This document shows positions 1 to 7,319 of a stretch of 36,655 bases of DNA, piece by piece. Both the position numbers and the translations under genes were made by a program. The stretch lies in assembly GCA_012839895.1 (NCBI GenBank), contig DUML01000026.1:1-36655 (forward strand). The letters are read 5' to 3'. How positions within the stretch are numbered: the stretch's first letter is position 1; the number at the start of each line of letters is the position of its first letter. Origin of the DNA: Peptococcaceae bacterium (GTDB lineage: Bacteria; Bacillota; Desulfitobacteriia; Desulfitobacteriales; Syntrophobotulaceae). The notes beneath the pieces are model-generated. The model ran no database searches and had not been told where the DNA came from. It saw only the letters and a list, made by a program, of their open reading frames with translations.

Positions 1-201
1 ATTATTTGGCAGTTAGGGCCACTCATTTTAGCCCAAAAAGAAAACCTTTTGGTCAGAGTTATTAAGAAGACTATAGCTAATTATCAGAGGATAATGCAGG
101 AGATCAATAAATCAAAGAGGGAAGATGTTAGGTTACAGGCAACAAATCTTAAAAGGGAGATAATTGTGCTGGAGGGTATTCTGAAAGAATTGTCCCTGTA
201 G
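1..201 (+). CDS. C-terminal fragment of an unknown protein
   Basis: The frame starting at base 1 stays open for 66 codons to a TAG at 199-201, so this is probably the 3' end of a gene that begins before the window. The visible part is rich in Lys, Arg, Glu and Ile and looks helical or coiled-coil. No family is recognisable. A convincing hairpin terminator follows 46 bases after the stop, which supports a real gene end. The start and function cannot be judged from what is visible. Confidence 0.5.
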   Translation: MIWQLGPLILAQKENLLVRVIKKTIANYQRIMQEINKSKREDVRLQATNLKREIIVLEGILKELSL

Positions 202-247
202 AGAATAACTTTTTGCGTCCCGATGCCACTATAATTTTGTCTAGAAT

Positions 248-284
248 CCAACAATACCGCAAAGGTAACTTTGTTGGTTTTTTT
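248..284 (+). terminator. Rho-independent terminator after the truncated first gene
   Basis: CCAACAA at 248-254 pairs with TTGTTGG at 271-277. An inner ACC/GGT pairing lies around a small loop, and seven T's follow (278-284). Confidence 0.75.
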
Positions 285-437
285 ATAGCCTGTTTGGTTT
301 TTATAAATAGTTAATTAAAGGATGATAGCAAAAGTGTATGTAATTAATTAACATATTTTTTTTAATGTTTTCCGGGGAACAGACAGTTTATTCCGTATAT
401 GGTAGAATTAAGAAAAAGCTTTAAGGGGGCAGATATC

Positions 438-1499
438 ATGATTCCTCAATACACAGCAATTGCGCTCCAGCCATCAATGCGCGGCTGTAATACCAGGGCG
501 GATATCAAGAAAAACATCGAGCATATTTATGATGTAATCGATGGTGCAGTCTGGTTAAGTAGTATTGACACCCCGGTAAGACTGATTGCAATTCCGGAAG
601 GGGCACTTCAGGGTTTCAATGATGAAGTAATGGACATGGATCACGTCGAATATGTAAACAAAATGGCTATTGATATCCCGGGTGAAGAAACTGAATTGTT
701 GGCTAAAAAATGTAAAGAATATAACTGCTATCTTATTGCCCAGGCCAAAGTCAAGCATCCTGCATTTAAAGACAGATTTTTTAACTCTGCTTTCCTTATC
801 GATCCTAAAGGTGAAGTAATTCTCCAAAGCTATAAAATGCAAGTTTTCTGTCGTGAACATTCAACTGTTCCTCACGACGTCTGGGATAAGTGGATTGAAC
901 TGTATGGCTATAATTTGGATGCTTTTTATGCAGTTAAAGATACGGAAATCGGGCGTATTGGTTTAATTTTCTGCCAGGAAGGAGATTATCCCGAACCAGC
1001 CCGCGGTTTGGCTATGAATGGGGCGGAAATTATCTATCGTTCCAGTGCCCCGGAACCGGCAGTTGCGAATGGTTGGTGGGAGATCCAGAATAGAGCCCGT
1101 GCTTTGGATAACACTTGTTATGTTATCGCCCCGAATGTTGCAACCTATTATCTTTCGCCGGAACCTGCCCTTCCCGTCGATACGTTTGGTGGACAGTCGA
1201 TGATTGTGGACTATCGTGGTACCATTATCTCCAATCATGCCTACGGCGCAGGAAGTTCTTATGCTGCCTCAATTATTGATATTGAAGCTTTGAGAAAATA
1301 CCGGGAAAATTCTCTTTTTGGCAATTGGTTGAAAGATTTGCGCACAGAGCAATATAAGCTTATATATGAAGAACCAATCTTCGAGAAGAATCTATGCTTG
1401 AATCGTCCTCCTTTAAAGCATAAAGAGACTGATGAGCTTTATCGTAAGCATGTCCAAAAACTTATCGATAAAGGAATTTGGGTCGCATCGAGCAAATAG
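438..1499 (+). CDS. Nitrilase/carbon-nitrogen hydrolase family protein
   Basis: A cytoplasmic hydrolase of the nitrilase superfamily, which cleaves non-peptide C-N bonds in amides, nitriles or carbamoyl compounds. With the start at 438 it is 353 residues long. The Glu-Lys-Cys triad can be placed: E54 in IPEGALQG, K133 in SYKMQVF and C179 in IFCQEGDYPEPARG, the last followed by the usual segment ending NGAEII. An in-frame ATG at 399 would add 13 residues, but the AAGGGGG at 424-429 sits correctly for the ATG at 438 and nothing comparable precedes 399. The gene stands alone between terminators, next to a Crp/Fnr regulator that may control it. The substrate cannot be told from sequence; aliphatic amidase, formamidase and nitrilase are all possible. 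The family call is firm, the reaction open. Confidence 0.85.
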   Translation: MIPQYTAIALQPSMRGCNTRADIKKNIEHIYDVIDGAVWLSSIDTPVRLIAIPEGALQGFNDEVMDMDHVEYVNKMAIDIPGEETELLAKKCKEYNCYLIAQAKVKHPAFKDRFFNSAFLIDPKGEVILQSYKMQVFCREHSTVPHDVWDKWIELYGYNLDAFYAVKDTEIGRIGLIFCQEGDYPEPARGLAMNGAEIIYRSSAPEPAVANGWWEIQNRARALDNTCYVIAPNVATYYLSPEPALPVDTFGGQSMIVDYRGTIISNHAYGAGSSYAASIIDIEALRKYRENSLFGNWLKDLRTEQYKLIYEEPIFEKNLCLNRPPLKHKETDELYRKHVQKLIDKGIWVASSK

Positions 1500-1541
1500 A
1501 ACTGAACCAGTGATAGTGTTTCGGTATGACTATTATTATGG

Positions 1542-1577
1542 GCAAGGAAGATTTCAGTATTCTTCCTTGCTATTTTT
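1542..1577 (+). terminator. Rho-independent terminator of the nitrilase gene
   Basis: GCAAGGAAGA at 1542-1551 pairs perfectly with TCTTCCTTGC at 1561-1570. The loop is 9 nt and a TATTTTT tract follows. Confidence 0.85.
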
Positions 1578-1624
1578 AATTATAATTAATTAAGTATAAT
1601 ACCAATTTACTAAAAAACTGGTAT
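1576..1624. promoter_or_regulatory. Two inverted repeats upstream of the Crp/Fnr gene
   Basis: Bases 1576-1589 are a perfect 14-bp palindrome of the form TTAAT-N4-ATTAA, the layout described for operators of CprK-type Crp/Fnr regulators in Desulfitobacterium. Ten bases on, ATACCAATTT (1599-1608) and AAACTGGTAT (1615-1624) form a second inverted repeat with one mismatch and a 6-nt spacer. Both lie between the nitrilase terminator and the regulator start at 1707. An operator role is inferred from position and symmetry; the AT richness makes chance similarity possible. Confidence 0.4.
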
Positions 1625-1706
1625 CTCTGAGAAAGTATAACAGGAAATAATTGGTCAATGGCGAACTATTTTATTCCACTATAAAATTCGAGAAAGAGGT
1701 ATAGAT

Positions 1707-2393
1707 ATGCATTCCGTAATCAATACCTGTTTTGATGAAGTTATATGGAACAAATTAGTTCAGAGTGGGAAAAAGAAAACATTTGAAAAAGGTGAGAAAA
1801 TATTAATCAGAGGGAAAGCCAGTCCTGGTTTAATTTGTTTAATAAAAGGTAAAGTAAAAATATCAAGTGAGATTTCCAATGGCCATGAAAGAATATTTGG
1901 GCTGCTTGTTGCTCCGACCATGTTTGGGGAGACTGAAGCTTTTGATAGTGGACCTTGCATGATTTCGGCTACAGCTCTTTCCAAAGCAGAAATTTCTGTT
2001 GTAGCTTTAACGGATATCAAGAGACTGATAGCAGAAAATCCTGAGATCGCTTATTTTATCATTCAATCAATAGGGATTAAGCTGAGGTGGACTACTTTTC
2101 AAGCTGAAGACATGACAAATCAGCGAGTTGGCTGTCGCCTGGCAAATTTACTCTTAGGACATGGTAAATATGCAGTGTTTACTTATCGTCACGATACTAA
2201 AGTCTTAAGCATCACTCATGAGGAAATCGCCCAATTCATAGGAAGTACTCGTCCTAAAGTGACTATCTTGTTACGAGAGTTTGCCAGAAAAGGTTTTATT
2301 GAAAGTCGTAGAGGAGAAATTGGGATATTAAATGAGAAAGCGCTTCAGGAATATCTGGAGTTTCAACAATTAAGTGATAGAAGCCGGAGTTGA
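1707..2393 (+). CDS. Crp/Fnr-family transcriptional regulator
   Basis: A 228-residue cytoplasmic DNA-binding regulator. Residues ~15-120 form the cyclic-nucleotide-binding-like beta-roll (FEKGEKILIRGKASPGLICLIKGKVKI, then FGETEAFDSG). After a long dimerisation helix comes a C-terminal winged helix at ~150-215, with the recognition region HEEIAQFIGSTRPKVTILLREF. The Fnr-type N-terminal cysteine cluster is absent (Cys only at about 8, 50, 83 and 148), so an oxygen-sensing Fe-S cluster is unlikely; the effector is unknown. The start is supported by GAAAGAGG just upstream. Regulators of this kind in clostridia usually activate nearby genes, so the nitrilase is a natural candidate target. The palindromes at 1576-1624 could be its autoregulatory sites. 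Confidence 0.88.
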   Translation: MHSVINTCFDEVIWNKLVQSGKKKTFEKGEKILIRGKASPGLICLIKGKVKISSEISNGHERIFGLLVAPTMFGETEAFDSGPCMISATALSKAEISVVALTDIKRLIAENPEIAYFIIQSIGIKLRWTTFQAEDMTNQRVGCRLANLLLGHGKYAVFTYRHDTKVLSITHEEIAQFIGSTRPKVTILLREFARKGFIESRRGEIGILNEKALQEYLEFQQLSDRSRS

Positions 2394-2424
2394 CAACGGG
2401 TAGAAATAAAACCGATACGTCGGT
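2390..2424 (+). promoter_or_regulatory. Candidate promoter with overlapping hairpin/operator
   Basis: A perfect TTGACA (2390-2395) overlaps the Crp/Fnr stop codon. Eighteen bases later is a weak -10, GATACG (2414-2419). The -10 lies inside a perfect 5-bp inverted repeat with a TACG loop (2411-2424). Transcription would begin near 2425, just before the folded RNA candidate. The -35 is strong and the -10 poor, so the call is tentative. Confidence 0.35.
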
Positions 2425-2609
2425 AAATGCCGGGTTGATTGATGCTGCTATACTGAAGTGATATTGTCTTTGAAGGTAATAAAGACCTTACCCTCGAAGG
2501 GATTCAAAAATGGATAGTACAGTAGGACCGTCGGGAGAGAATGGCAGAAATCCAGTATAATTCAATCAGTGGCTCAATATATTAAACCGGGTGACTCACC
2601 CGGTTTTTT
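2425..2609 (+). ncRNA. Candidate structured non-coding RNA of unknown class
   Basis: This ~185-nt intergenic segment has no credible reading frame but extensive pairing. GCC 2429-2431 pairs with GGC 2571-2573. TTGATTGA 2435-2442 pairs with TCAATCAG 2562-2569 (one wobble). TATACTG 2449-2455 pairs with CAGTATA 2553-2559. Inside, TTTGAA 2469-2474 pairs with TTCAAA 2503-2508 around a small hairpin (GGTAA 2475-2479 / TTACC 2488-2492). Between the outer and inner helices is an asymmetric bubble, 13 nt on the 5' side and 44 nt on the 3' side. A second CAGTA at 2519-2523 offers an alternative partner for 2451-2455. A strong terminator closes the unit. The rod-bubble-rod outline and length recall 6S RNA, but I do not recognise conserved 6S bases. 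A novel regulator or riboswitch-like leader is equally possible. Confidence 0.45.
2584..2609 (+). terminator. Rho-independent terminator
   Basis: AAACCGGGT (2584-2592) pairs perfectly with ACCCGGTTT (2598-2606) across a 5-nt loop, followed by T's to 2609. It ends the transcript carrying the candidate structured RNA and/or the Crp/Fnr message. Confidence 0.85.
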
Positions 2610-2839
2610 GCTTGTTTTTTTACTTTTCCTAGAAAATTAGTTTTAAAGAAGGGATGATAAAAAGTGGCGGATAAAGGATTAGACCTTAAAATCGTAATTT
2701 TAACAATTTTTGATTTGGTACAAGTTTGCTGTTTATAATTAATTTATGGAAAGGAATATGAGAATCTTACAAAATTAAGACAAAAGAAAAAAATAGTCCG
2801 CTTCTTGAGCCAAAAGAGAGTGTCATTGTGATGATAACC

Positions 2840-2898
2840 TTTAACACCTAGGTAATATATGTTAATTGGTTTGTTTAAAACTGTAACTAGGTGTTAAA
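2840..2898 (+). promoter_or_regulatory. 12-bp perfect inverted repeat in the nif3 upstream region
   Basis: TTTAACACCTAG (2840-2851) and CTAGGTGTTAAA (2887-2898) are exact inverted copies separated by 35 AT-rich bases. They end 46 bases before the Nif3 start codon and 33 bases before its GGAGG site. This could be an mRNA hairpin or two operator half-sites. There is no T tract, so it is not a terminator. The rest of 2610-2839 shows nothing beyond AT-rich sequence. Confidence 0.5.
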
Positions 2899-2944
2899 AT
2901 GTTATTTAAAATGTTATTAATCATAATCCTGGAGGTTAAGCAAA

Positions 2945-4129
2945 ATGACTGTCTCAGTAGGTCAAGTAGAGCAACTGATAGAGAAGGTTGCTCCGCGTTC
3001 CTGGGCGGAAGACTGGGATAACCCCGGCCTTTTGGTGGGGAGCAGTGCCCAAAGAGTGAATAAAATTCTCCTTGCCCTTGATGTTACCCCGGAAGTCATT
3101 GACGAAGCTGTGCAGGAAAAAGCAGATTTGCTTATTGCTCACCATCCTTTAATGTTTAAACCCTTAAAAAACTTAAGGATGGATAATCAAGCTGCACTCC
3201 TGCCCCTTGCCCTTTTTCGCCATGGGATTTCTTTCTATGCTGCTCATACTAATCTGGACCAATCAGTTTTATCTTCCAGCAGGACTTTTAGTAAGATCTT
3301 GGGATTAGAACAGACAGAATACTTGGAAATAACCTCAAATGAAAAGTTTTGTAAAATTGTAACTTTTGTGCCTGAAGAAAATGTGGAAACCGTGCGGCAG
3401 GTGCTGGCCGCCGAAGGTGTCGGATCTGGGATTACAGACGGGGAGCATAGTGAGAATTATAGTGACTGTTTTTATCAAACCAAAGGAGAAGGGATGTTTC
3501 GTGCCCTTTCCGGAGCTGACCCTACAATAGGAGAAATTGGGGAACTGACCAGAGTTCCTGAGATTAGGCTGGAAAGCGTTGTATCGGAAAAAAACTTGGC
3601 CCGGGCCGTAAAAGCTCTCCTGCGCGCCCATCCCTACGAAGAGCCTGCTTATGATCTAATCCCACTGAAAAATACCGGTAAGCCGCGAGGGTACGGGATG
3701 ATTGGCTATTTGCCTAAAGAAATGACTTTGGCCGATTTACTGGATAAATTTCTTGCCACTTTGCACTCGCTGCAAAATTCGGATACCGGCAGAATATTTC
3801 CTTATCCTTATGATCTTTCATCCATCCGGACAGCAGGCGATTGGAACCGGAAAATTAAAAAAGTAGCTATTGTTAATGGCAGCGGTAATAGCTTTGTCCA
3901 GAAAGCCGTATTCAAAGGAGCAGATCTCTTTATAACCGGCGACATTGATTATCACGGCGTGCTGGATGCCTTGCAGGCCGGTATGGCGGTGTGCGAAATG
4001 GGTCATTTCCTTAGCGAAATCCCCATGATCCAGTCTCTCTATGCCTATCTCCGGCAAGATAAGGCGATGGCTGATGTGGAAATGGTAATAAGTTTCAGCA
4101 ATAAAGTTCCTTGGGGAAAACGTGGATAA
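2945..4129 (+). CDS. Nif3-like dinuclear metal centre hexameric protein
   Basis: A 394-residue member of the NIF3/YqfO family, soluble proteins that assemble into hexamers with a two-metal site. Metal-binding motifs are visible: HHPLMF with H66/H67, AAHTNLD with H101 and D105, and MGHFLSE with H354 and E358 after GDIDYHGVLDALQAG. The central portion (about 130-255) is the PII/CutA-like insertion found in the long bacterial versions, and overall length matches B. subtilis YqfO. The start is supported by GGAGG at 2932-2936. Biochemical function in this family is unsettled (proposed roles include GTP cyclohydrolase-like or metal/nucleotide functions), so none is assigned. rnpB lies just downstream. 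The 5' region carries a large inverted repeat (2840-2898) that may control expression. Confidence 0.93.
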   Translation: MTVSVGQVEQLIEKVAPRSWAEDWDNPGLLVGSSAQRVNKILLALDVTPEVIDEAVQEKADLLIAHHPLMFKPLKNLRMDNQAALLPLALFRHGISFYAAHTNLDQSVLSSSRTFSKILGLEQTEYLEITSNEKFCKIVTFVPEENVETVRQVLAAEGVGSGITDGEHSENYSDCFYQTKGEGMFRALSGADPTIGEIGELTRVPEIRLESVVSEKNLARAVKALLRAHPYEEPAYDLIPLKNTGKPRGYGMIGYLPKEMTLADLLDKFLATLHSLQNSDTGRIFPYPYDLSSIRTAGDWNRKIKKVAIVNGSGNSFVQKAVFKGADLFITGDIDYHGVLDALQAGMAVCEMGHFLSEIPMIQSLYAYLRQDKAMADVEMVISFSNKVPWGKRG

Positions 4130-4250
4130 AGTTATCAACATCCTAAATCATTAATTAACCTAAGAACAAAGTTAATATTTAGCCAAATATGACAAGAGTA
4201 AGATTCTGGGATACGTTCTTATCCACAACTTATTCACATTTTGTGGATAT
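4121..4250. promoter_or_regulatory. DnaA-box cluster
   Basis: Five nonamers resemble the DnaA box TTATCCACA within 130 bases: CGTGGATAA (4121-4129, reverse, one mismatch, overlapping the Nif3 stop), TTATCAACA (4132-4140, one mismatch), TTATCCACA (4219-4227, perfect), TTATTCACA (4230-4238, one mismatch, fits TTATNCACA) and TGTGGATAT (4242-4250, reverse, one mismatch). An A/T-rich stretch follows (4255-4330). No dnaA or dnaN lies nearby, so this is more likely a DnaA-titrating, DnaA-recharging or DnaA-regulated site than the chromosome origin. The function is inferred. Confidence 0.6.
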
Positions 4251-4380
4251 TTCGAATGGCATATTTAACAGAAATTAAGAAAAAATAAAAAAATCATGGA
4301 AAAAATTGTTGATTGATTTTTTATTTTGAAGTGTTAAACTAGATAAGCGCTCGAATCAAGGGAGCAAAAATTCAGATCTT

Positions 4381-4425
4381 GATTTGACCAAAAGATTTGA
4401 CCAAAACTAAATTATTTAGTAAGAT
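4381..4425 (+). promoter_or_regulatory. rnpB promoter with a tandemly duplicated -35 region
   Basis: TTGACC (4397-4402) and TAAGAT (4420-4425) are separated by 17 bases and place the start of transcription at about 4432, the first base of the RNase P RNA closing helix. The 13-bp unit GATTTGACCAAAA is repeated perfectly in tandem (4381-4393 and 4394-4406), so an identical extra -35-like hexamer lies 13 bases upstream. A further upstream possibility is TTGATT (4313-4318), 16 nt, then TAAACT (4335-4340) with an extended TG. Confidence 0.65.
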
Positions 4426-4431
4426 ATTCAG

Positions 4432-4823
4432 GCGAAGTCAACCGGATGATCGCGGAGACAAGCACCGAAAGGTCGTCTCTGAGGAAAGTCCGAGCTCCAC
4501 AGGGCAGGGTGCCGGGTAATACCCGGTGGGGGTGACCCCAAGGAAAGTGCAACAGAGATATACCGCCGATAGCGGAAGTCGGTCTTTCTTAAGGACAGGT
4601 TTCCGAGTAGGCAAGGGTGGAAAGGCGAGGTAAGAGCTCACCGGCAGTCAGGTAACTGGCTGGCCCTGCAAACCCCACCTGGAGCAAGACCAAATAGAGG
4701 AACGATAGAGTGGCCCGCTCTGTTCCCGGGTAAGGTCGCTAGAGGCTGCCGGTAACGGTAGTCCCAGATAGATGATCATCACTTCGGAAGAAGTACAGAA
4801 CTCGGCTTACAGGTTGACTTCGC
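4432..4823 (+). ncRNA. rnpB: RNase P RNA (catalytic subunit, bacterial class A type)
   Basis: The 392-nt RNA is the catalytic component of ribonuclease P, which removes 5' leaders from tRNA precursors. The ends form the P1 helix: GCGAAGTCAACC (4432-4443) pairs perfectly with GGTTGACTTCGC (4812-4823). Conserved segments follow in order: GAGGAAAGTCCGAGCTCC with CAGGGCAGGGTGCCGG near 4480-4520, AAAGTGCAACAGAGA near 4544, CCCTGCAAACCCCACC near 4663, and near the 3' end the block containing AGATAGATGATCATC and CAGAACTCGGCTTACAGG. The layout with the CCCTGCAAACCCCACC region resembles the ancestral A type rather than Bacillus B type, though that subtype call is less certain. Transcription starts almost exactly at the mature 5' end, and a 15-bp terminator lies 37 bases downstream. 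Confidence 0.97.
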
Positions 4824-4860
4824 TTTTTTATTAACTTAGCTTAGAATTTTGGTGACATTG

Positions 4861-4897
4861 AAAACGAGTGGAAAAATCGTACTTTTCCACTCGTTTT
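4861..4897 (+). terminator. rnpB terminator
   Basis: AAAACGAGTGGAAAA (4861-4875) pairs perfectly over 15 bp with TTTTCCACTCGTTTT (4883-4897), with a 7-nt loop. The T-rich 3' arm and A-rich 5' arm would let it work on both strands. Confidence 0.85.
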
Positions 4898-5054
4898 AAT
4901 TTAATATGACTCAAAAATTTTCAATGTGAATTGAACATTCTCCCAATAATTACATTTGTAAACCGTTTCTTTCATTCAATATAATTTTAGGGTAACTATA
5001 TGTAGCCTAATATCAAGGATTTTTCAAAAAAATATTGGAGAAAGAGATGTTGAA

Positions 5055-6971
5055 ATGCGATTTGCACTGCCTAAGTATTGGATAGGAAAATTACTACTAT
5101 TTGGCTTTATTCTAGTAATTTTTAATACAATTATTCTCCCTGCTTACCCTGTTTCAGCGGCCCTAGGCAATATTGACAGGATTGAAGGTAAAGACCGTTA
5201 TGAAACGGCGGTGGCTATTTCCCAAACAGGCTGGGGATCGTCGGAATATGCTGTCTTGGCCAGAGGCGACGACTTTGCCGACGGCCTTTGTGCCGTACCT
5301 TTAGCGGCCAAGTACAATGCACCCATTCTTTTGGTCCGGCCGGGTTATTTAAATAAATTTATCCTGGAGGAAATTCAAAGGCTCGGAGTTAAATCCATCT
5401 TAATCACCGGCGGAACAGAAGCGGTTGCGCAGCGTGTGGAAGATACTCTCCGTAGGGCAGGAATCAACGATATCCGCAGGTTTGCAGGCGTGGATAGATA
5501 TGAGACTTCCGCTCTCATCGCCAAGGAATTAGTCAACAGTAATGCCGTGTTGGCTACGGGGGCAAATTTTCCGGATGCACTTTCCATTTCCGTACCGGCA
5601 GCCCAGAAAGGCATGCCGATCCTGCTCACCCGGCAAAACTATCTGCCGCAAATAGTCAAAGAATATTTTGAACAAGCTGAAGTTGCTAAAACTTATCTTA
5701 TAGGTGGTAAGAACGTTATCAGCAGTGATGTGGAAAATATTGTTCCCTCACCTCAAAGGTTAAGCGGGAATGACCGCTACCAGACTAATGTTGCCGTCCT
5801 TAAAAACTTTGAAAAAGATTTAAGCTTTGACCATCTTTATGTTGCAGACGGAGGAGGTCCCAAAGGCAATGAATTTGCAGATGCCTTAGCCGGAGCGGTG
5901 CTGGCGGCTAAGAACAACTCGCCGCTAATACTGGCGGACAATTATTTACCTCAGGGCACCGGCGCTTATCTTTTCCCCAAGGTAACTCCCGCTATCCGGG
6001 TAACCGGGCTGGGGGGCAAGGAAGCTGTCCCGGATTCCGTTCTTCAGAGTATTCCCGATTTATTGATAACAAAAGATGGCAGTTTAGGGATCTCGCCGGC
6101 TAAGACCATAGCCGGTAAATCAGAGGAATTAACTTTGATCTATACTTTGGAAGAAGCTTTTACGGCCGGGACGGTGGAATTTGCTTTGCCCGGCTCTGTA
6201 GTTGCAGAGGAAGGAAAGTACCGGGTCCAACTGGGCAACACAGTATATTCCCAGGTTCAATTAATGGAGTCGGGCCGTAAAGTTGTTGTTTCCGGCATTA
6301 CCGCCCCTAAAGGAACTAAAGTTACCCTCAGTCTTATTGATAAAAAAATGCAGTCGGTTGGCAATTATAAGTTTAAAGTAATAGCTGATGCCGATGGCGC
6401 GGTCGAGATGAGGTTCCCGAGTCAGGGAACAGGTGCGGCTGCTAAGGTCCTAACAGTAAATTCTCCTCAATTGGGGACAATTCTTGAGCAATATATAGGC
6501 CAAAACCGCTCTTACCGGGCTCTGGAGCCCAAAGGTTTTGTAATCCACTCCACGGCTATGCCCGGCGGAACGGCGCAAAAAATCTATCGCTATTTTAACG
6601 ACGCTTACCGGGCTGCTTCAGCTCATTATGTTGTTGACTGGTTGGAGACTATCCAAATGATTCCGGAAAATGAAGTGGCCTGGCATGCCGGGAAAACGGC
6701 CAACAGTCTTTATCTTTCAGTTGAAATGTGCGAACCTTTAGGCTATAACCCTCAGCAATTCCAGAAAGTCTGGGATCGCACAGTAATCTTGGTGGCTGAG
6801 ACTTGTGTAAGGTATGGTTGGGATACCGGAGATATTTTCAGTCATAACCAAATTTCCAATACTTATCATGAAACAGACCATTCTGACCCAATCGGCTATC
6901 TGGCTAAGTATAACCGGACTTGGAATCAGCTTCTTCAGGCTATTGATGCTAAAATTAAAGAAATTAGGTAG
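5055..6971 (+). CDS. Secreted N-acetylmuramoyl-L-alanine amidase with three cell-wall-binding (CWB2) repeats
   Basis: A 638-residue exported peptidoglycan hydrolase. A signal peptide covers residues 1-35 (basic start, hydrophobic core 12-29, likely cleavage after VSA). Three CWB2-type repeats follow at about 41-130, 136-225 and 230-335, each opening with an R-(I/F/L)-x-G-x-(D/N)-R-Y-(E/Q)-T signature. Such triplets anchor clostridial proteins to the wall. A linker region (340-485) leads to a C-terminal Amidase_2 domain (~493-632) with presumptive zinc ligands H498 (FVIHST), H609 and D611 (TDHSDPIGYL), plus H524 and H544 (WHAGK). It should cleave the MurNAc-L-Ala bond. The binding modules precede the enzyme domain. 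The gene is monocistronic. A role in vegetative wall turnover or in sporulation/germination cannot be decided from sequence. Confidence 0.92.
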   Translation: MRFALPKYWIGKLLLFGFILVIFNTIILPAYPVSAALGNIDRIEGKDRYETAVAISQTGWGSSEYAVLARGDDFADGLCAVPLAAKYNAPILLVRPGYLNKFILEEIQRLGVKSILITGGTEAVAQRVEDTLRRAGINDIRRFAGVDRYETSALIAKELVNSNAVLATGANFPDALSISVPAAQKGMPILLTRQNYLPQIVKEYFEQAEVAKTYLIGGKNVISSDVENIVPSPQRLSGNDRYQTNVAVLKNFEKDLSFDHLYVADGGGPKGNEFADALAGAVLAAKNNSPLILADNYLPQGTGAYLFPKVTPAIRVTGLGGKEAVPDSVLQSIPDLLITKDGSLGISPAKTIAGKSEELTLIYTLEEAFTAGTVEFALPGSVVAEEGKYRVQLGNTVYSQVQLMESGRKVVVSGITAPKGTKVTLSLIDKKMQSVGNYKFKVIADADGAVEMRFPSQGTGAAAKVLTVNSPQLGTILEQYIGQNRSYRALEPKGFVIHSTAMPGGTAQKIYRYFNDAYRAASAHYVVDWLETIQMIPENEVAWHAGKTANSLYLSVEMCEPLGYNPQQFQKVWDRTVILVAETCVRYGWDTGDIFSHNQISNTYHETDHSDPIGYLAKYNRTWNQLLQAIDAKIKEIR

Positions 6972-7319
6972 CGTCGAAGTTTTTGACGGCAGCCAAAATA
7001 AGGCTGTATAATTACTTCTGTATGAATTATTAAAGAAATGAACAGCAGCCAAGAAATATCTTAGTACCCATTACTTCAAAACTCTATTTAATTTTATATC
7101 TTCTGTCTACTCTCTACATGCTTACCTGTAGAACCTTAACAAGTTATTCTTGTTAGTAAGCGAGGAATTTTGCCTAAATAACAATTTATTACCTTGTTGA
7201 AACTTGAAGGTTTTGCAAACTTTGGCTGGTAAGATATTTATGAGCGAGAATATCTAGATGTACTATTAGTATAAGGCGTACTTTTGAATCTAAGAAGTTC
7301 TTGGTGGGGAGGCTGAAAA
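6972..7319. other. 348-bp intergenic region without a gene
   Basis: No credible reading frame is visible. A weak hairpin (CAGCC/GGCTG around 6991-7007) after the amidase and another around 7138-7158 (TTAACAAG/CTTGTTAG) are the only structures seen; neither has a good T tract. GGGGAGG just before 7320 is the ribosome-binding site of the next gene. Confidence 0.5.

Noticed and set aside
311-351. TTAATTAA palindromes before the nitrilase gene as specific operators
   Set aside because: The same 8-mer occurs in several unrelated AT-rich gaps (for example 1586, 4151 and near 36519), so it is not informative.
399-437. Upstream ATG of the nitrilase gene
   Set aside because: There is no ribosome-binding site at a workable distance, while AAGGGGG precedes the ATG at 438.
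1707-2393. Assignment as oxygen-sensing Fnr
   Set aside because: The N-terminal cysteine cluster needed for the Fe-S centre is not present.
4130-4430. Chromosomal replication origin
   Set aside because: No dnaA, dnaN or other origin-linked gene is in the neighbourhood and the box number is modest; a DnaA-box cluster is the safer description.
4438-4641. Minus-strand open frame of 67 codons
   Set aside because: It lies fully inside the RNase P RNA gene, whose structure explains the sequence.
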